Origin: Mycolicibacter nonchromogenicus
GTDB taxonomy: Bacteria > Actinomycetota > Actinomycetes > Mycobacteriales > Mycobacteriaceae
DNA: 64,000 nucleotides
Direction of reading: 5' to 3'
Assembly (NCBI RefSeq): GCF_002101775.1
Contig: NZ_LQPI01000072.1
Span: 120,906 to 184,905, forward strand
Numbering within the stretch: position 1 is the first letter of the stretch; the number at the start of each line of letters is the position of its first letter. Made by a program: the position numbers and the translations under genes. Shown in pieces: positions 34,027-43,268 of this stretch. The notes below the pieces were generated by a model. That model was not told the DNA's origin. It worked only from the letters and a program-made list of their open reading frames with translations, and searched no databases.

Positions 34027-37000
34027 CCGAGACCGCACCAGCGCGCAGCGCTGCTCCCGCTGCGGCGATCGAGGACGTGCTGGCACTCTCCCCGCTGCAG
34101 CAGGGGCTGTTCTCGCTGGCGAAGCTGGTCACCGATGACGGTGGGGAGCGCGACGGCGTCGACGTCTACACCGTGCAGTTCGTCATCGACATCGTCGGTG
34201 CCGTCGATCCCGGGCTGTTGCGCCGCAGCGCCGAGGCGATGCTGGCCCGCCATGCGAACCTGCGAGCGTCGTTCTGGGACGTCGACCTGCCGCACCCGGT
34301 GCAGATCATACCGGCGAAGGCGGTCCTTCCCTGGCGCGAGATCGAAGCCTCCCCAAGTGAATTCGACGCGATCGCCCGCCTCGAACGCACCACGAACTTT
34401 GACTTGGGCCGCGGACCGCTGCTGCGATTCGTACTGGTCCAGTCGGCCCCCGAGCAGTACCGCCTGATTCTCACCGTGCACCACCTGCTGATCGACGGGT
34501 GGTCGATGGCGGTGTTCTTCGACGAATTGGTGGCGATCTACCGCGCCGGCGGTGTGGACCCGCTGCCCGCCCCGCGGCCCTACCGCGACTACATCGGCTG
34601 GCTGACCCAACAAGACAGCGCCGCAGCCACACAGCGGTGGCGTGAGTACCTGGATCAGGTGAGCGCCCCGACCATGCTGGCCGGCGGCAACCGAGCCGCC
34701 GTGGGCAGTGCCATCCCGCAGACCTACGAGATTGCGCTGGACGGCGATGCCACCGCGCGTCTGACCACCTGGGCCCGCCGGCACGGTCTGACGCTCAACA
34801 CCGTGCTGCAGTTCGCCTGGGCGGTGCTGCTCGGCCGGCTCACCGACCGGACCGACACGGTGTTCGGTGCGGTGGTGTCGGGCCGCCCGCAACAACTCAC
34901 CGGCGTCGAAACCATGGTCGGGCTGTTCATCAACACCGTCCCGGTGGCCGCGTCGGCACCGCCGCGCGCCGAGGTGGTCGCCACCTGCCAAGCGCTGCAA
35001 CGCGATACCGCTGCGATGCGCGACCTGGGATACCTGAGCCTGTCGGCGGTGCAGCGGGCCAGCGGCAACGCGGTGTTCGACACCCTGCTGGTATTCGAGA
35101 ATGCGCCCATCGGCTCGGCCACCGCCGGGGTCACCACCGATGACGGGGTGCGTTTCATCCCGGTGACGGTCGAAAGCCTCACGCACTACCCGCTGACCCT
35201 GGTCAGCTACCCGCCCCGCGACGGCCGGCTCACCGTCCTGCTCGAAGCCATCCCAGATGCGCTGGGAGAATTGTCGGTTCCCGATCTCGGCCAGCGACTG
35301 TTGCAGGTGCTGCGCCAGCTTCCCGATCCGGCACGGTCCCGGGTCGCCGATCTGGACGTGCTGCTGCCCGGCGAGCGGGCCCGCAACAATCCGGCGCCCC
35401 AGGCAGGTTCGGCGAATCAGAGCGGGGACGACCCGGCCTTGTCGGTGCCCGCGCTGTTCGCCGCGGCCGCCGCGGCACACCCGCACGCGCCGGCGCTCAC
35501 CGGCGAGGACCGCAGCCTGACCTACGCCGAATTGGCGGTCGAATCCACCGGATTGGCGCGGGCGCTCGCCGGGCGGGGGATCGGTCCCGAAGACCGGGTC
35601 GCGATAGCGCTGCCGCGCTCGCTGGACTCGGTGATCGCGATCTTGGCGGTGCTGCAGGCCGGGGCTGCCTACGTGCCCATCGATATCGATCTGCCCAGCG
35701 CGCGCATCGAATCGATTCTGCGCCAAGCCGAGCCGAAGCTGACGCTGACCGGCGAACTACTGGCCGAATTGCGCTCCGGCGAGGCGGCGCAGCTCCCCAC
35801 TCCGGACGCGATCCACCCGGACTCGGCTGCCTACGTGATCTTCACCTCCGGTTCCACCGGCGAACCCAAGGGTGTCATCGGCACGCACCGTGCGCTGGCG
35901 TCGTACTTCGCCGATCACCAGCAGCGCATGTACGCACCTGCAATCGCGCGGCTGGGCCGGGCGCTGCGCGTCGCGCACGCCTGGTCGCTGAGTTTCGATG
36001 CGAGTTGGCAGCCGCTGGTCGGCCTGTTGGCCGGCCAGAGTGTGCACCTGTTCTCCGCCGAGGAGATGCGTGATGCCGAGGCGATCATCGACGGCATCCG
36101 CCGGCACCGCCTGGACATGATCGACACCTCGCCGTCGATGTTCACTCAGCTGTTCGACGCCGGGCTGCTCGACGCCGGATCCGACCATCGCCTCACTGTG
36201 CTGGCGCTCGGCGGCGAGGCGATCGCCCCGCACACCTGGGCGCGACTGCGTGCGGCGCCCTCGACGGCGGTCCACAACTGCTACGGCCCCACCGAGACCA
36301 CGGTGGAGGCCGTCGTCGCCGACGTCGCCGACACCGATGTGCCGGTGATCGGAGAAGCGGTGCGGGGCATGATCGCCCACGTCCTGGACTCCGCGCTGCG
36401 TGAAGTGCCCGACGGGGTGCCCGGCGAGCTGTACTTGGCCGGAGCACAGGTCACCCGCGGCTACGTGCGCCGCGCCGCGGCCACCGCGGCCCGCTACGTC
36501 GCGGACCCGTTTCACGCCGGCGGCCGGATGTATCGCACCGGGGATCTGGTCCGGCGCCGGCCCGATGGCCGCCTGGTCTACCTCGGCCGCGCCGACGACC
36601 AGGTCAAAGTACGCGGCTACCGCGTCGAGATCGCTGAGGTCGAGGCTGCACTGGCCGCCGCGACCGGGGTCACGGCGGCCGCGGTGCTCCCCATGCAGGG
36701 GCCGGCCGGAACCCAACTGGCCGGCTTCGTGACCGGCGCGGACGTAGACACCGGCCGAGTGCGTGCCGAGATCGGCACCCGGCTGCCGCCCTACCTGATA
36801 CCTGCCCGGATCACCGCGGTGGAATCGATGCCGTTGACCGCCAACGGAAAGCTGGACACCGAGAAGCTGGCGGCGCAACTGGCGGACTCCGAGCCGCTCG
36901 GCGGCGGAGTCGAGCCGGCCACCGAGACCGAACGAGTCCTGGTGGAGTTGCTCGCCGAAGTGTTCGCCGGGCCGGACGGCGCGCAGGCGGTGGGTGCGGC

Positions 37001-38456
37001 CCCGGGAGTCGAGACCGATCTGCGCGAGCTGGGCTTGGACAGCATCGTCGCGCTGTCGCTGGTGCGGGCGGCCCGCCGCCGCGGCCTGCCGTTGCGTCCA
37101 CGGACCATATTGAGTGCCAACACGATTCGGGACGTGGCGGCAGCCTTGGATCGCGAAGTGGCTGAAGCCGCCGCCGAGCGGTGCGACGGATCGCCGGCAG
37201 CCGACGGGCCGATTCCGCTGTTACCGGCCGGTCGCTGGCTCTACCAATACGGCAACCCACGCCGGCTCGGGCAGGTCGAAGCGATCCGGCTGCCGCAGGG
37301 CACCGAACCGGACCGACTGCGGGCTGCCTTGGCTGCCATCGTCGCCGCTCACCCGGTGTTGCATGCCCGACTCGACCCGGTCGAGTTGACGCTGCACCCG
37401 ATTGCGCCGGTCGACGTCCTGACCGAGGTCACGGTCGAGGCAGCCGATCTTGCGGTGGTCACCGAGCACGGCAGCCGACTGCTGGACAGCCTGGATCCGT
37501 GCAACGGCGTCATGCTGCGCGCGGTGTGGCTGAAAGTGCCCGACGGGGCGGGGGTGCTGCTGTTGTGCGGGCACGTGCTGGCCCTGGATCCGGTGTCATG
37601 GCAGGTGATCCTCGGCGAGCTGCACGCCGCGCTGGCCGGGGCGGATCCGCTGCCCGAGCGCAGCGGCTACCGGCGCTGGGCGACCGCGTTGCACGAGCGT
37701 GCGCACCACCTCGACACGGTGGACTTCTGGGCCGGCCAGCTGGCCGGCGACGACCCGGATCTGGGTGCGCGGCGGGTTGCCCCGGAACGCGATCGCGCCG
37801 GTGATCTCACCGTCTCGGTGAGCGTCGCCGACCCGGAGCTCACCGCGGCGCTGTCCGGGTTACCGGTTCCGATGCATGACCTGCTTGTCGCGGCGACCGC
37901 GCGGATGCTCACTGCCTGGCGGGCGCTGCGCGGGCAGCCCGGCGCAATACCGCTGCTGGCGTTGGAGACCCATGGGCGCGCCGAAGAGCTCGTGACCGGT
38001 GTCGACACCGCCGACATCGCCGGCCTGCTGTCGGCGATCTATCCGCTTCGGGTGGCCCAGGCCGATCCGGGCGGGGTGGCGCGTGCGCTGGCTGACATTC
38101 CGGGTGGCGGAATCGACTACGGGCTGCTGGCCTACCTGCGGACCGATACGGCCGACCGGCTGGGGTCTGTACCGGGGCCGCAGCTGCTGCTGAACTACCT
38201 CGGCCGGGTCGATCGGGCCGGCGGCGGGCCGACCGTGGCACCGGACCTGATCGCCGGACTGCCGTCGGTGCCCGAACCCGGCCAGGCCGTACGGCACGAG
38301 CTGAGCATTTTCGCCGCCGTGGCCGACCTCGGCGCGGGGCAGGCGCTGATGACCCAGTGGCGCACGCTGCCCGATATCCTCGGCGACACCGAGATCGCGC
38401 AGTTGCAAGAGCTGTTCACCAACAGCCTGGGCGACCTGGTGGAGGAACTGCGATGA
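34008..38456 (+). CDS. mbtF: MbtF, terminal lysine NRPS (C-A-PCP-E/C-like)
   Basis: A 1482-residue NRPS. The ATG at 34008 overlaps mbtE by 19 bp and gives an N-terminus like that of known MbtF; a GTG at 34023 is an alternative. C domain with HHLLIDGW (His158-His159, Asp163); A domain with A4 segment SLSFDASWQPL (Asp664), CYGPTETT, YRTGDLVRRR, GRADDQVKVRGYRVE; PCP G-L-D-S (Ser1012); C-terminal condensation/epimerisation-like domain about 1060-1480, where HHxxxDG is degenerated to HVLALDP (His1189, Val1190, Asp1194). MbtF adds the last lysine, which is cyclised to the azepinone. The terminal domain may perform or assist release (inference). Confidence 0.93.
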   Translation: MGRFAVTETAPARSAAPAAAIEDVLALSPLQQGLFSLAKLVTDDGGERDGVDVYTVQFVIDIVGAVDPGLLRRSAEAMLARHANLRASFWDVDLPHPVQIIPAKAVLPWREIEASPSEFDAIARLERTTNFDLGRGPLLRFVLVQSAPEQYRLILTVHHLLIDGWSMAVFFDELVAIYRAGGVDPLPAPRPYRDYIGWLTQQDSAAATQRWREYLDQVSAPTMLAGGNRAAVGSAIPQTYEIALDGDATARLTTWARRHGLTLNTVLQFAWAVLLGRLTDRTDTVFGAVVSGRPQQLTGVETMVGLFINTVPVAASAPPRAEVVATCQALQRDTAAMRDLGYLSLSAVQRASGNAVFDTLLVFENAPIGSATAGVTTDDGVRFIPVTVESLTHYPLTLVSYPPRDGRLTVLLEAIPDALGELSVPDLGQRLLQVLRQLPDPARSRVADLDVLLPGERARNNPAPQAGSANQSGDDPALSVPALFAAAAAAHPHAPALTGEDRSLTYAELAVESTGLARALAGRGIGPEDRVAIALPRSLDSVIAILAVLQAGAAYVPIDIDLPSARIESILRQAEPKLTLTGELLAELRSGEAAQLPTPDAIHPDSAAYVIFTSGSTGEPKGVIGTHRALASYFADHQQRMYAPAIARLGRALRVAHAWSLSFDASWQPLVGLLAGQSVHLFSAEEMRDAEAIIDGIRRHRLDMIDTSPSMFTQLFDAGLLDAGSDHRLTVLALGGEAIAPHTWARLRAAPSTAVHNCYGPTETTVEAVVADVADTDVPVIGEAVRGMIAHVLDSALREVPDGVPGELYLAGAQVTRGYVRRAAATAARYVADPFHAGGRMYRTGDLVRRRPDGRLVYLGRADDQVKVRGYRVEIAEVEAALAAATGVTAAAVLPMQGPAGTQLAGFVTGADVDTGRVRAEIGTRLPPYLIPARITAVESMPLTANGKLDTEKLAAQLADSEPLGGGVEPATETERVLVELLAEVFAGPDGAQAVGAAPGVETDLRELGLDSIVALSLVRAARRRGLPLRPRTILSANTIRDVAAALDREVAEAAAERCDGSPAADGPIPLLPAGRWLYQYGNPRRLGQVEAIRLPQGTEPDRLRAALAAIVAAHPVLHARLDPVELTLHPIAPVDVLTEVTVEAADLAVVTEHGSRLLDSLDPCNGVMLRAVWLKVPDGAGVLLLCGHVLALDPVSWQVILGELHAALAGADPLPERSGYRRWATALHERAHHLDTVDFWAGQLAGDDPDLGARRVAPERDRAGDLTVSVSVADPELTAALSGLPVPMHDLLVAATARMLTAWRALRGQPGAIPLLALETHGRAEELVTGVDTADIAGLLSAIYPLRVAQADPGGVARALADIPGGGIDYGLLAYLRTDTADRLGSVPGPQLLLNYLGRVDRAGGGPTVAPDLIAGLPSVPEPGQAVRHELSIFAAVADLGAGQALMTQWRTLPDILGDTEIAQLQELFTNSLGDLVEELR

Positions 38457-39733
38457 GCACACTTGCGGTGGTGGGGGCCGGGGCCAAGGCCGTCGCGGTG
38501 GCCGCGAAGGCCGCCGTGCTGCGCGAGATGGGCGTTGCCGCACCGGACGTGGTCGCCGTCGAACGCACCGAGGTCGCCGCGAACTGGCGCGCCTCCGGGG
38601 GCTGGACCGACGGCGCGCACCGGCTGGGCACCAGTCCGGAGAAGGACGTCGGCTTCCCGTACCGCTCCGCCCTGGTGGCCGGCCGCAACGCCGAACTCGA
38701 CGAGCGCATGACTCGGTATGGCTGGCAGTCCTATCTGATCGCCACCGGTCAGTTCGCCGAGTGGGTCGACCGCGGCCGGCCGGCGCCCACGCACCTGCGG
38801 TGGAGCCAGTACCTGCGCTGGGTGGCCGACGCGGTGGCACTCAACGTGATCCCCGGTGAGGTGGAGCGGCTGGGGGTGAACGGCGACGGTTGGGTGCTGC
38901 ACACCCGGGAGACCACGGTCGCCGCGGACGCGGTGATGATCACCGGTCCGGGCCAGGCCGAGAAGTCGATTCTGCCGGGCAACCCGCTGGTGCTCTCCAT
39001 TGCGCAGTTCTGGCACCGGGCCGCAGCCGACCGGATCAGCGCCGAGCGTGTCGCCGTGATCGGGGGCGGCGAGACCGCCGCGTCGATGCTCAATGAGCTG
39101 TTTCGGCACCGCGTTTCGACGATCACGGTGATCTCCCCACAGGTGACCCTGTTCACCCGGGGGGAGAGCTTCTTCGAGAACACGCTGTTCTCCGATCCCG
39201 TGGACTGGGCTGCTCTGACCCTGGCTGAGCGTCGAGATGCGCTGGCCCGCACCGATCGTGGGGTGTTCTCGGCCCGGGTACAGGATGCGCTGCTGGCCGA
39301 CGACCGGATCCGCCACCTGCGGGGCCGGGTGGCGCACGCCGTGGCTCGCGACGGCCGAATCCGCTTGACATTGAGCACCAACCGCGCCGGGGAGAACTTC
39401 GAAACCGTGCACGGCTTCGACCTGGTCATCGACGGCTCCGGTGCCGACCCTCTGTGGTTCGTATCGCTGTTCGGCCAGGACACCCTGGACCTGCTCGAGT
39501 TGGGCCTGGGCGGCCCGCTGTCCGGTGACCGGCTGGCCGAGGCGATCGGACATGACCTGGCCGTCGCCGACGTCGCGCCGAAACTCTTCCTGCCGAACCT
39601 GGCCGGGCTCACCCAGGGACCCGGTTTTCCCAACCTGAGCTGCTTGGGCCTGCTGTCCGACCGGGTGCTGGGCGCCCACCTTTCTGCTGCGCCACCGATA
39701 CCGAGGAGATCCGATGAGCACCAATCCCTTTGA
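38453..39733 (+). CDS. mbtG: MbtG, lysine N6-hydroxylase
   Basis: A 426-residue FAD/NADPH monooxygenase of the siderophore N-hydroxylase family. ATG overlaps the mbtF stop (ATGA). N-terminal dinucleotide motif VVGAGAKAVA, then ANWRASGGWTDGAHRLGTSPEKDVGFPY, a second nucleotide motif AVIGGGETAASML, and the C-terminal DLVIDGSGADPLWF and LTQGPGFPNLSC blocks, all characteristic of MbtG. It hydroxylates the lysine side-chain nitrogens to make the hydroxamate iron ligands. Confidence 0.95.
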   Translation: MSTLAVVGAGAKAVAVAAKAAVLREMGVAAPDVVAVERTEVAANWRASGGWTDGAHRLGTSPEKDVGFPYRSALVAGRNAELDERMTRYGWQSYLIATGQFAEWVDRGRPAPTHLRWSQYLRWVADAVALNVIPGEVERLGVNGDGWVLHTRETTVAADAVMITGPGQAEKSILPGNPLVLSIAQFWHRAAADRISAERVAVIGGGETAASMLNELFRHRVSTITVISPQVTLFTRGESFFENTLFSDPVDWAALTLAERRDALARTDRGVFSARVQDALLADDRIRHLRGRVAHAVARDGRIRLTLSTNRAGENFETVHGFDLVIDGSGADPLWFVSLFGQDTLDLLELGLGGPLSGDRLAEAIGHDLAVADVAPKLFLPNLAGLTQGPGFPNLSCLGLLSDRVLGAHLSAAPPIPRRSDEHQSL

Positions 39734-39944
39734 CGACGAGAACGGCAGCTTCTACGTGCTGGTCAACGACGAGGAGCAGTACAGTCTCTGGCCGACGTTC
39801 GCCGATGTTCCCGCCGGGTGGCGAGTGGTCTACGGAGCTGAACACGGCGCCGATCGAGCGGCCTGTTTGGAGTATGTCGAGCAGCACTGGAACGACCTGC
39901 GGCCCAAGAGTCTTCGTGAGGCCATGGCGGCCGAGCGCGGGTAG
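39714..39944 (+). CDS. mbtH: MbtH, adenylation-domain chaperone
   Basis: A 76-residue MbtH-like protein with the family signature N-D-E-E-Q-Y-S-L-W-P and three invariant tryptophans including P-A-G-W. It binds and stabilises adenylation domains of the NRPSs. It is the last gene of the mbt operon, overlaps mbtG by 20 bp and converges on the kinase gene across a 31-bp gap in which I see no clear hairpin. Confidence 0.96.
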   Translation: MSTNPFDDENGSFYVLVNDEEQYSLWPTFADVPAGWRVVYGAEHGADRAACLEYVEQHWNDLRPKSLREAMAAERG

Positions 39945-39975
39945 CCGGGCTGCGTCGTTCGAAGGAGTCGGCGGG

Positions 39976-41520
39976 TCAGCGGTTGAGCCGGCCGAACATG
40001 CCCTTCTGCGACTTGTAGAGCCTGGGAAACTCGGCAAAGAGCCGGTCGTAGACCGCCTGATTGGCCGCCACCGGCTCGAATACGCCGTCGAGCGGGATCA
40101 GGTCGCGCAACGCGTCGCGATCCAACTCGCCCATCCCGATCCCGGCGAACAGCGCCGCGCCGCGCAACTGTGCGTTCAGCGGATCGGCCACCCGCTCGCA
40201 GGTCCGACCGGTGACGTCGGCCATGATCTGGCACCACAGATCTGAACGTGCCCCGCCGCCGACGATCCGGATCGGTCCGGCGTTGGGGGTGAACCGGTTC
40301 ACGCAGTCGAGCAGCCAGCGGCTGTTGTAGGCGACCCCTTCGAGCACTGCGCGCACCAGGTCGGCCCGGGTGGTGGCCAGCGACAGGTTATGGAATCCGC
40401 CGCGGGCGCGGCGGTCATCGACGGGGGAGTGCTCGCCTTTGAGCCAGGGCGTGAAGATCACCCCGTTCGAGCCGGCCGGTGCGCCCGCCGCCACCGCGGT
40501 CAGCGTGTCGTAGTCCAGGTCGTCGAACACGGTGTCGCGCAACCACTGCAGCGCCCGGCCGGCGGTGTCTTGGTTGTTGACCAGTAGATAGGAGGTCGGG
40601 TCGAGGCCCGCGACGGTGGCCAGTTGGTGCAACGCATCGGTCTTCTTGAACGCCACCGGGCAGCTGATCCACGATGTGGTGGAGATGGTTATGTGCAGCT
40701 CACCTTGGCGCACCGCACCAGAACCCACCGCCGCGCTGTGCAGGTCCGGGATACCGGTGACCACCTGGGCCGCAGGCGAAATGCCGAGGTCGGCGGCGAC
40801 TGCCGGGGCCACCGGACCGATGATGGAGCCGATCGGCACCAGCGGGGGAAGTTTCGTCGGGTCCAGACCGGCCAGTCGCACCAGCACGTCGTCGTAGTCG
40901 AGTACGTCCAGGTTGCGGTTGTTGGTGAGCCAGGTGCCCATCATCGAGGCCCGCGAGGCGGCCGCGCGTCCGGTGAAACGCATGCTGAGGTAGTCGACCG
41001 GCTCCAGCAGCCAGCGGGTCGCCGCGAAGGTCTGTGGGTCGCCGTGCTGCAGGTACAACATGTGCCCGACCGGATCGTCGCCGGAGGGCGAGGGCACGCC
41101 GCCATTGCGACGAAGCCAGCTGGCCAGGGCCCGTGGCCGGTAGCCGGCCAGCCGGCCCCCGAATGCCTTGCGGCTGTAGGGCGCACCCCGAGTGTCCATC
41201 CACATGACGCACGGGCCCACCGGATGTCCGTCGGCGTCGACGGGAACGGTGCTGGCCCACTGTCCGGTGATCGACACGCCGACCACCTGGTCGCCGCGTA
41301 TTCCGCTCTCAGCCAGGCCGCGTCTGGTGGCTTCGCGGACGATCTCCCACCACAGGCCGGCGTCCTGAACGGCGGCTCCGTTCGGCCCATACTCGGTCGA
41401 GACCGAGATGAGGTCCGACCACAGCACGGTGCCGTCCAACGACACGAAACCGACCTTGGGCCCCCCAGTGCCGAGGTCGACGGCCAGAACGACGCGCTCT
41501 ACACGCTCCGCTCCGCTCAT
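39976..41520 (-). CDS. FGGY-family carbohydrate kinase (xylulokinase-like)
   Basis: A 514-residue sugar kinase with the phosphate-binding start AVDLGTGGPK, the substrate-proximal GVSITGQWAS and VMWMDTRG segments, and the FGGY C-terminal IVGGGARSDLWCQIMADVTG. Members phosphorylate pentuloses, glycerol or related polyols with ATP; xylulokinase-like is the closest impression, but the substrate is open. The start overlaps the stop of the upstream PLP-enzyme gene (ATGA), implying a two-gene operon. It is unrelated to iron acquisition as far as can be seen. Confidence 0.85.
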   Translation of the reverse strand: MSGAERVERVVLAVDLGTGGPKVGFVSLDGTVLWSDLISVSTEYGPNGAAVQDAGLWWEIVREATRRGLAESGIRGDQVVGVSITGQWASTVPVDADGHPVGPCVMWMDTRGAPYSRKAFGGRLAGYRPRALASWLRRNGGVPSPSGDDPVGHMLYLQHGDPQTFAATRWLLEPVDYLSMRFTGRAAASRASMMGTWLTNNRNLDVLDYDDVLVRLAGLDPTKLPPLVPIGSIIGPVAPAVAADLGISPAAQVVTGIPDLHSAAVGSGAVRQGELHITISTTSWISCPVAFKKTDALHQLATVAGLDPTSYLLVNNQDTAGRALQWLRDTVFDDLDYDTLTAVAAGAPAGSNGVIFTPWLKGEHSPVDDRRARGGFHNLSLATTRADLVRAVLEGVAYNSRWLLDCVNRFTPNAGPIRIVGGGARSDLWCQIMADVTGRTCERVADPLNAQLRGAALFAGIGMGELDRDALRDLIPLDGVFEPVAANQAVYDRLFAEFPRLYKSQKGMFGRLNR

Positions 41521-42911
41521 AGGGGCGGCAGGGACTGCTGGGTGTCGAGGATCTGCTCCATGAACCGTTCGATGAACTGAGCCGCCTCATCGGTCATCCC
41601 GCCGGGGACACCGCCGTAGACCGCGGCGCTGATCGGTGACTCACCGGCGGCGGTCTTCTTCTTGGCGTACTCGATCGCCTCGTCGAGGTCGGCGGCGAAG
41701 GCTTCGACCACACCGGGTTGGGTCTGCGGCCGGGTCACTGCCATGTGGATGGCGTTGGGGTACTGCTGGCCGTTGAACCGCCAGCCTTTGGGCTTCATGG
41801 CATCGGCGACGTGGTAGATGTCGAATTCGTCGGAGCGGAAGCTGAAGCAGAATGTGGGCGAACCGATGATCGCCAGCTCGGGGTGGCTGCGAACCGCGTC
41901 CTGCATCGCCGAGGCGGTCTCCAGGATCGCCTTGGCGTAGCGCAGGTATCCCTCGCGGCCCAACTGCACCATCGACGCCCACGCGGCAGCGATCAGTCCG
42001 CCCGAGCGCGAGCCTTCGATGCCGGGGGACATGTACTTGCCGCCGGTCCAGTCCGGCAGGTAGAAGTACTGGGCGTTGCGGTACGCCTTGTCGCGGAACA
42101 GCAGCGTGGAGGCGCCCTTGAGAGCGTAGCCGTACTTGTGGTTGTCGGCGGAGATGCTGGTGACGCCGGGGACCCGGAAGTCGAAAGTGGGAACGTCGTA
42201 TCCCAACTCGTTCGCGAAGGGCAGGACGAAACCGCCCAGGCAGGCGTCGACGTGCAGCCCCACCCCACGCTCTGAGGCCACCTGTCCCAACTCCGGGATC
42301 GGGTCGACGGTGCCGTAGCCGTAATTGCACGCCGAGCCCATGATCGCGATGGTGTTCTCGTCGATGTTGTCGGCCACCCAGTCGACATCGGCCTGGGCGG
42401 TCTTCGGATCGATGGGAGCCTTGCGCAGTTCGATGCCGAACAGGTGGCAGCCCTTGTCGAACGCCGGGTGACCGGTTTCGGGTTTGATGAAGTTCGGCCG
42501 GGTGATGCCCCGGTGCTTGGCGGCGTGCTCCCGGTAGGCCAGCAGCGCGTGGATGATGCTGCCGGTGCCGCCGGTGGTGACCATGCCGACCGGCTCCCCG
42601 TCGGTGACGGCCTCGGCGTGCATCAGATCCAGTGCCATGGCGATGACTTCGCCCTCGAACTTGGTCGCCGACGGGCAGATGTCGCGCTGCAGCACGTTGA
42701 CATGGGCGAACAGTCCGAACGCCTCATCGAGGAAGCGGTAGTGCTCGTGGTCGCCGCAGTACATGGTTCCGGACACCTTGCCGGTCTCCCAGGTGGGATC
42801 CTCGGCCTGCGCCATCTCACGCAGCTCCGCCAGCACTTCCTCACGCGGTCTGCCCTGCTCGGGCAGCGTGCGGTTGACGGTGAAGCGGTCCGTGTAGGGG
42901 AAGTCGGACAT
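41517..42911 (-). CDS. PLP-dependent lyase, sphingosine-1-phosphate-lyase-like
   Basis: A 464-residue PLP enzyme of the group II decarboxylase / S1P lyase fold. The ATG at 42911 was chosen; an in-frame GTG 14 codons upstream is possible. Motifs: TTGGTGSIIHA (cofactor phosphate), HVDACLGGF (pyridine-N Asp), and S-A-D-N-H-K-Y-G-Y (Schiff-base Lys259), followed by GASTLLF. The HKYGY-x-x-K-G-x-S pattern is typical of S1P lyase-like proteins rather than glutamate decarboxylase. It may cleave a phosphorylated amino alcohol or decarboxylate an amino acid; the adjacent sugar kinase suggests a shared pathway (inference). Confidence 0.82.
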   Translation of the reverse strand: MSDFPYTDRFTVNRTLPEQGRPREEVLAELREMAQAEDPTWETGKVSGTMYCGDHEHYRFLDEAFGLFAHVNVLQRDICPSATKFEGEVIAMALDLMHAEAVTDGEPVGMVTTGGTGSIIHALLAYREHAAKHRGITRPNFIKPETGHPAFDKGCHLFGIELRKAPIDPKTAQADVDWVADNIDENTIAIMGSACNYGYGTVDPIPELGQVASERGVGLHVDACLGGFVLPFANELGYDVPTFDFRVPGVTSISADNHKYGYALKGASTLLFRDKAYRNAQYFYLPDWTGGKYMSPGIEGSRSGGLIAAAWASMVQLGREGYLRYAKAILETASAMQDAVRSHPELAIIGSPTFCFSFRSDEFDIYHVADAMKPKGWRFNGQQYPNAIHMAVTRPQTQPGVVEAFAADLDEAIEYAKKKTAAGESPISAAVYGGVPGGMTDEAAQFIERFMEQILDTQQSLPPL

Positions 42912-43268
42912 GGTGAGAGCAGATCCTCCATCTTGAAGATCCCTGATGGTCACAGACCTGAGGAATCGTCATGTCGTTGTTCGCACGCGCAATACCTGAG
43001 CTAACCATGAGCGACCGACGCGGCGTCACAGCGCATCGCGCCCCACCGTGGGTATCACCCCTGCTGACCTACCGTGGCCGGAGGTGAAATACCTGAATTC
43101 AGCGAAGGCGAGACGAGCCGTCGCCGCCCGCCGCTTGTTTCGTCGAGGTTGCCTGGTGGGGGCGAGATCGCGCGCCTGGCATCGTGCACAGCATCGAACA
43201 CCGGCTGTTTGCGGCTTCACCGTAAAATCGAGGACGGCCGTAGCTGTGCGAATCAGGAGGTGAGCTCC
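42912..43268. other. Divergent intergenic region, PLP-lyase / hrcA
   Basis: 357 bp between divergent genes. It contains the hrcA ribosome site (AGGAGGTGAG) and GGAGGA 12 nt before the PLP-lyase ATG. Searching by eye, I found no CIRCE element (TTAGCACTC-N9-GAGTGCTAA), IdeR box, tRNA or convincing small gene. Confidence 0.5.
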
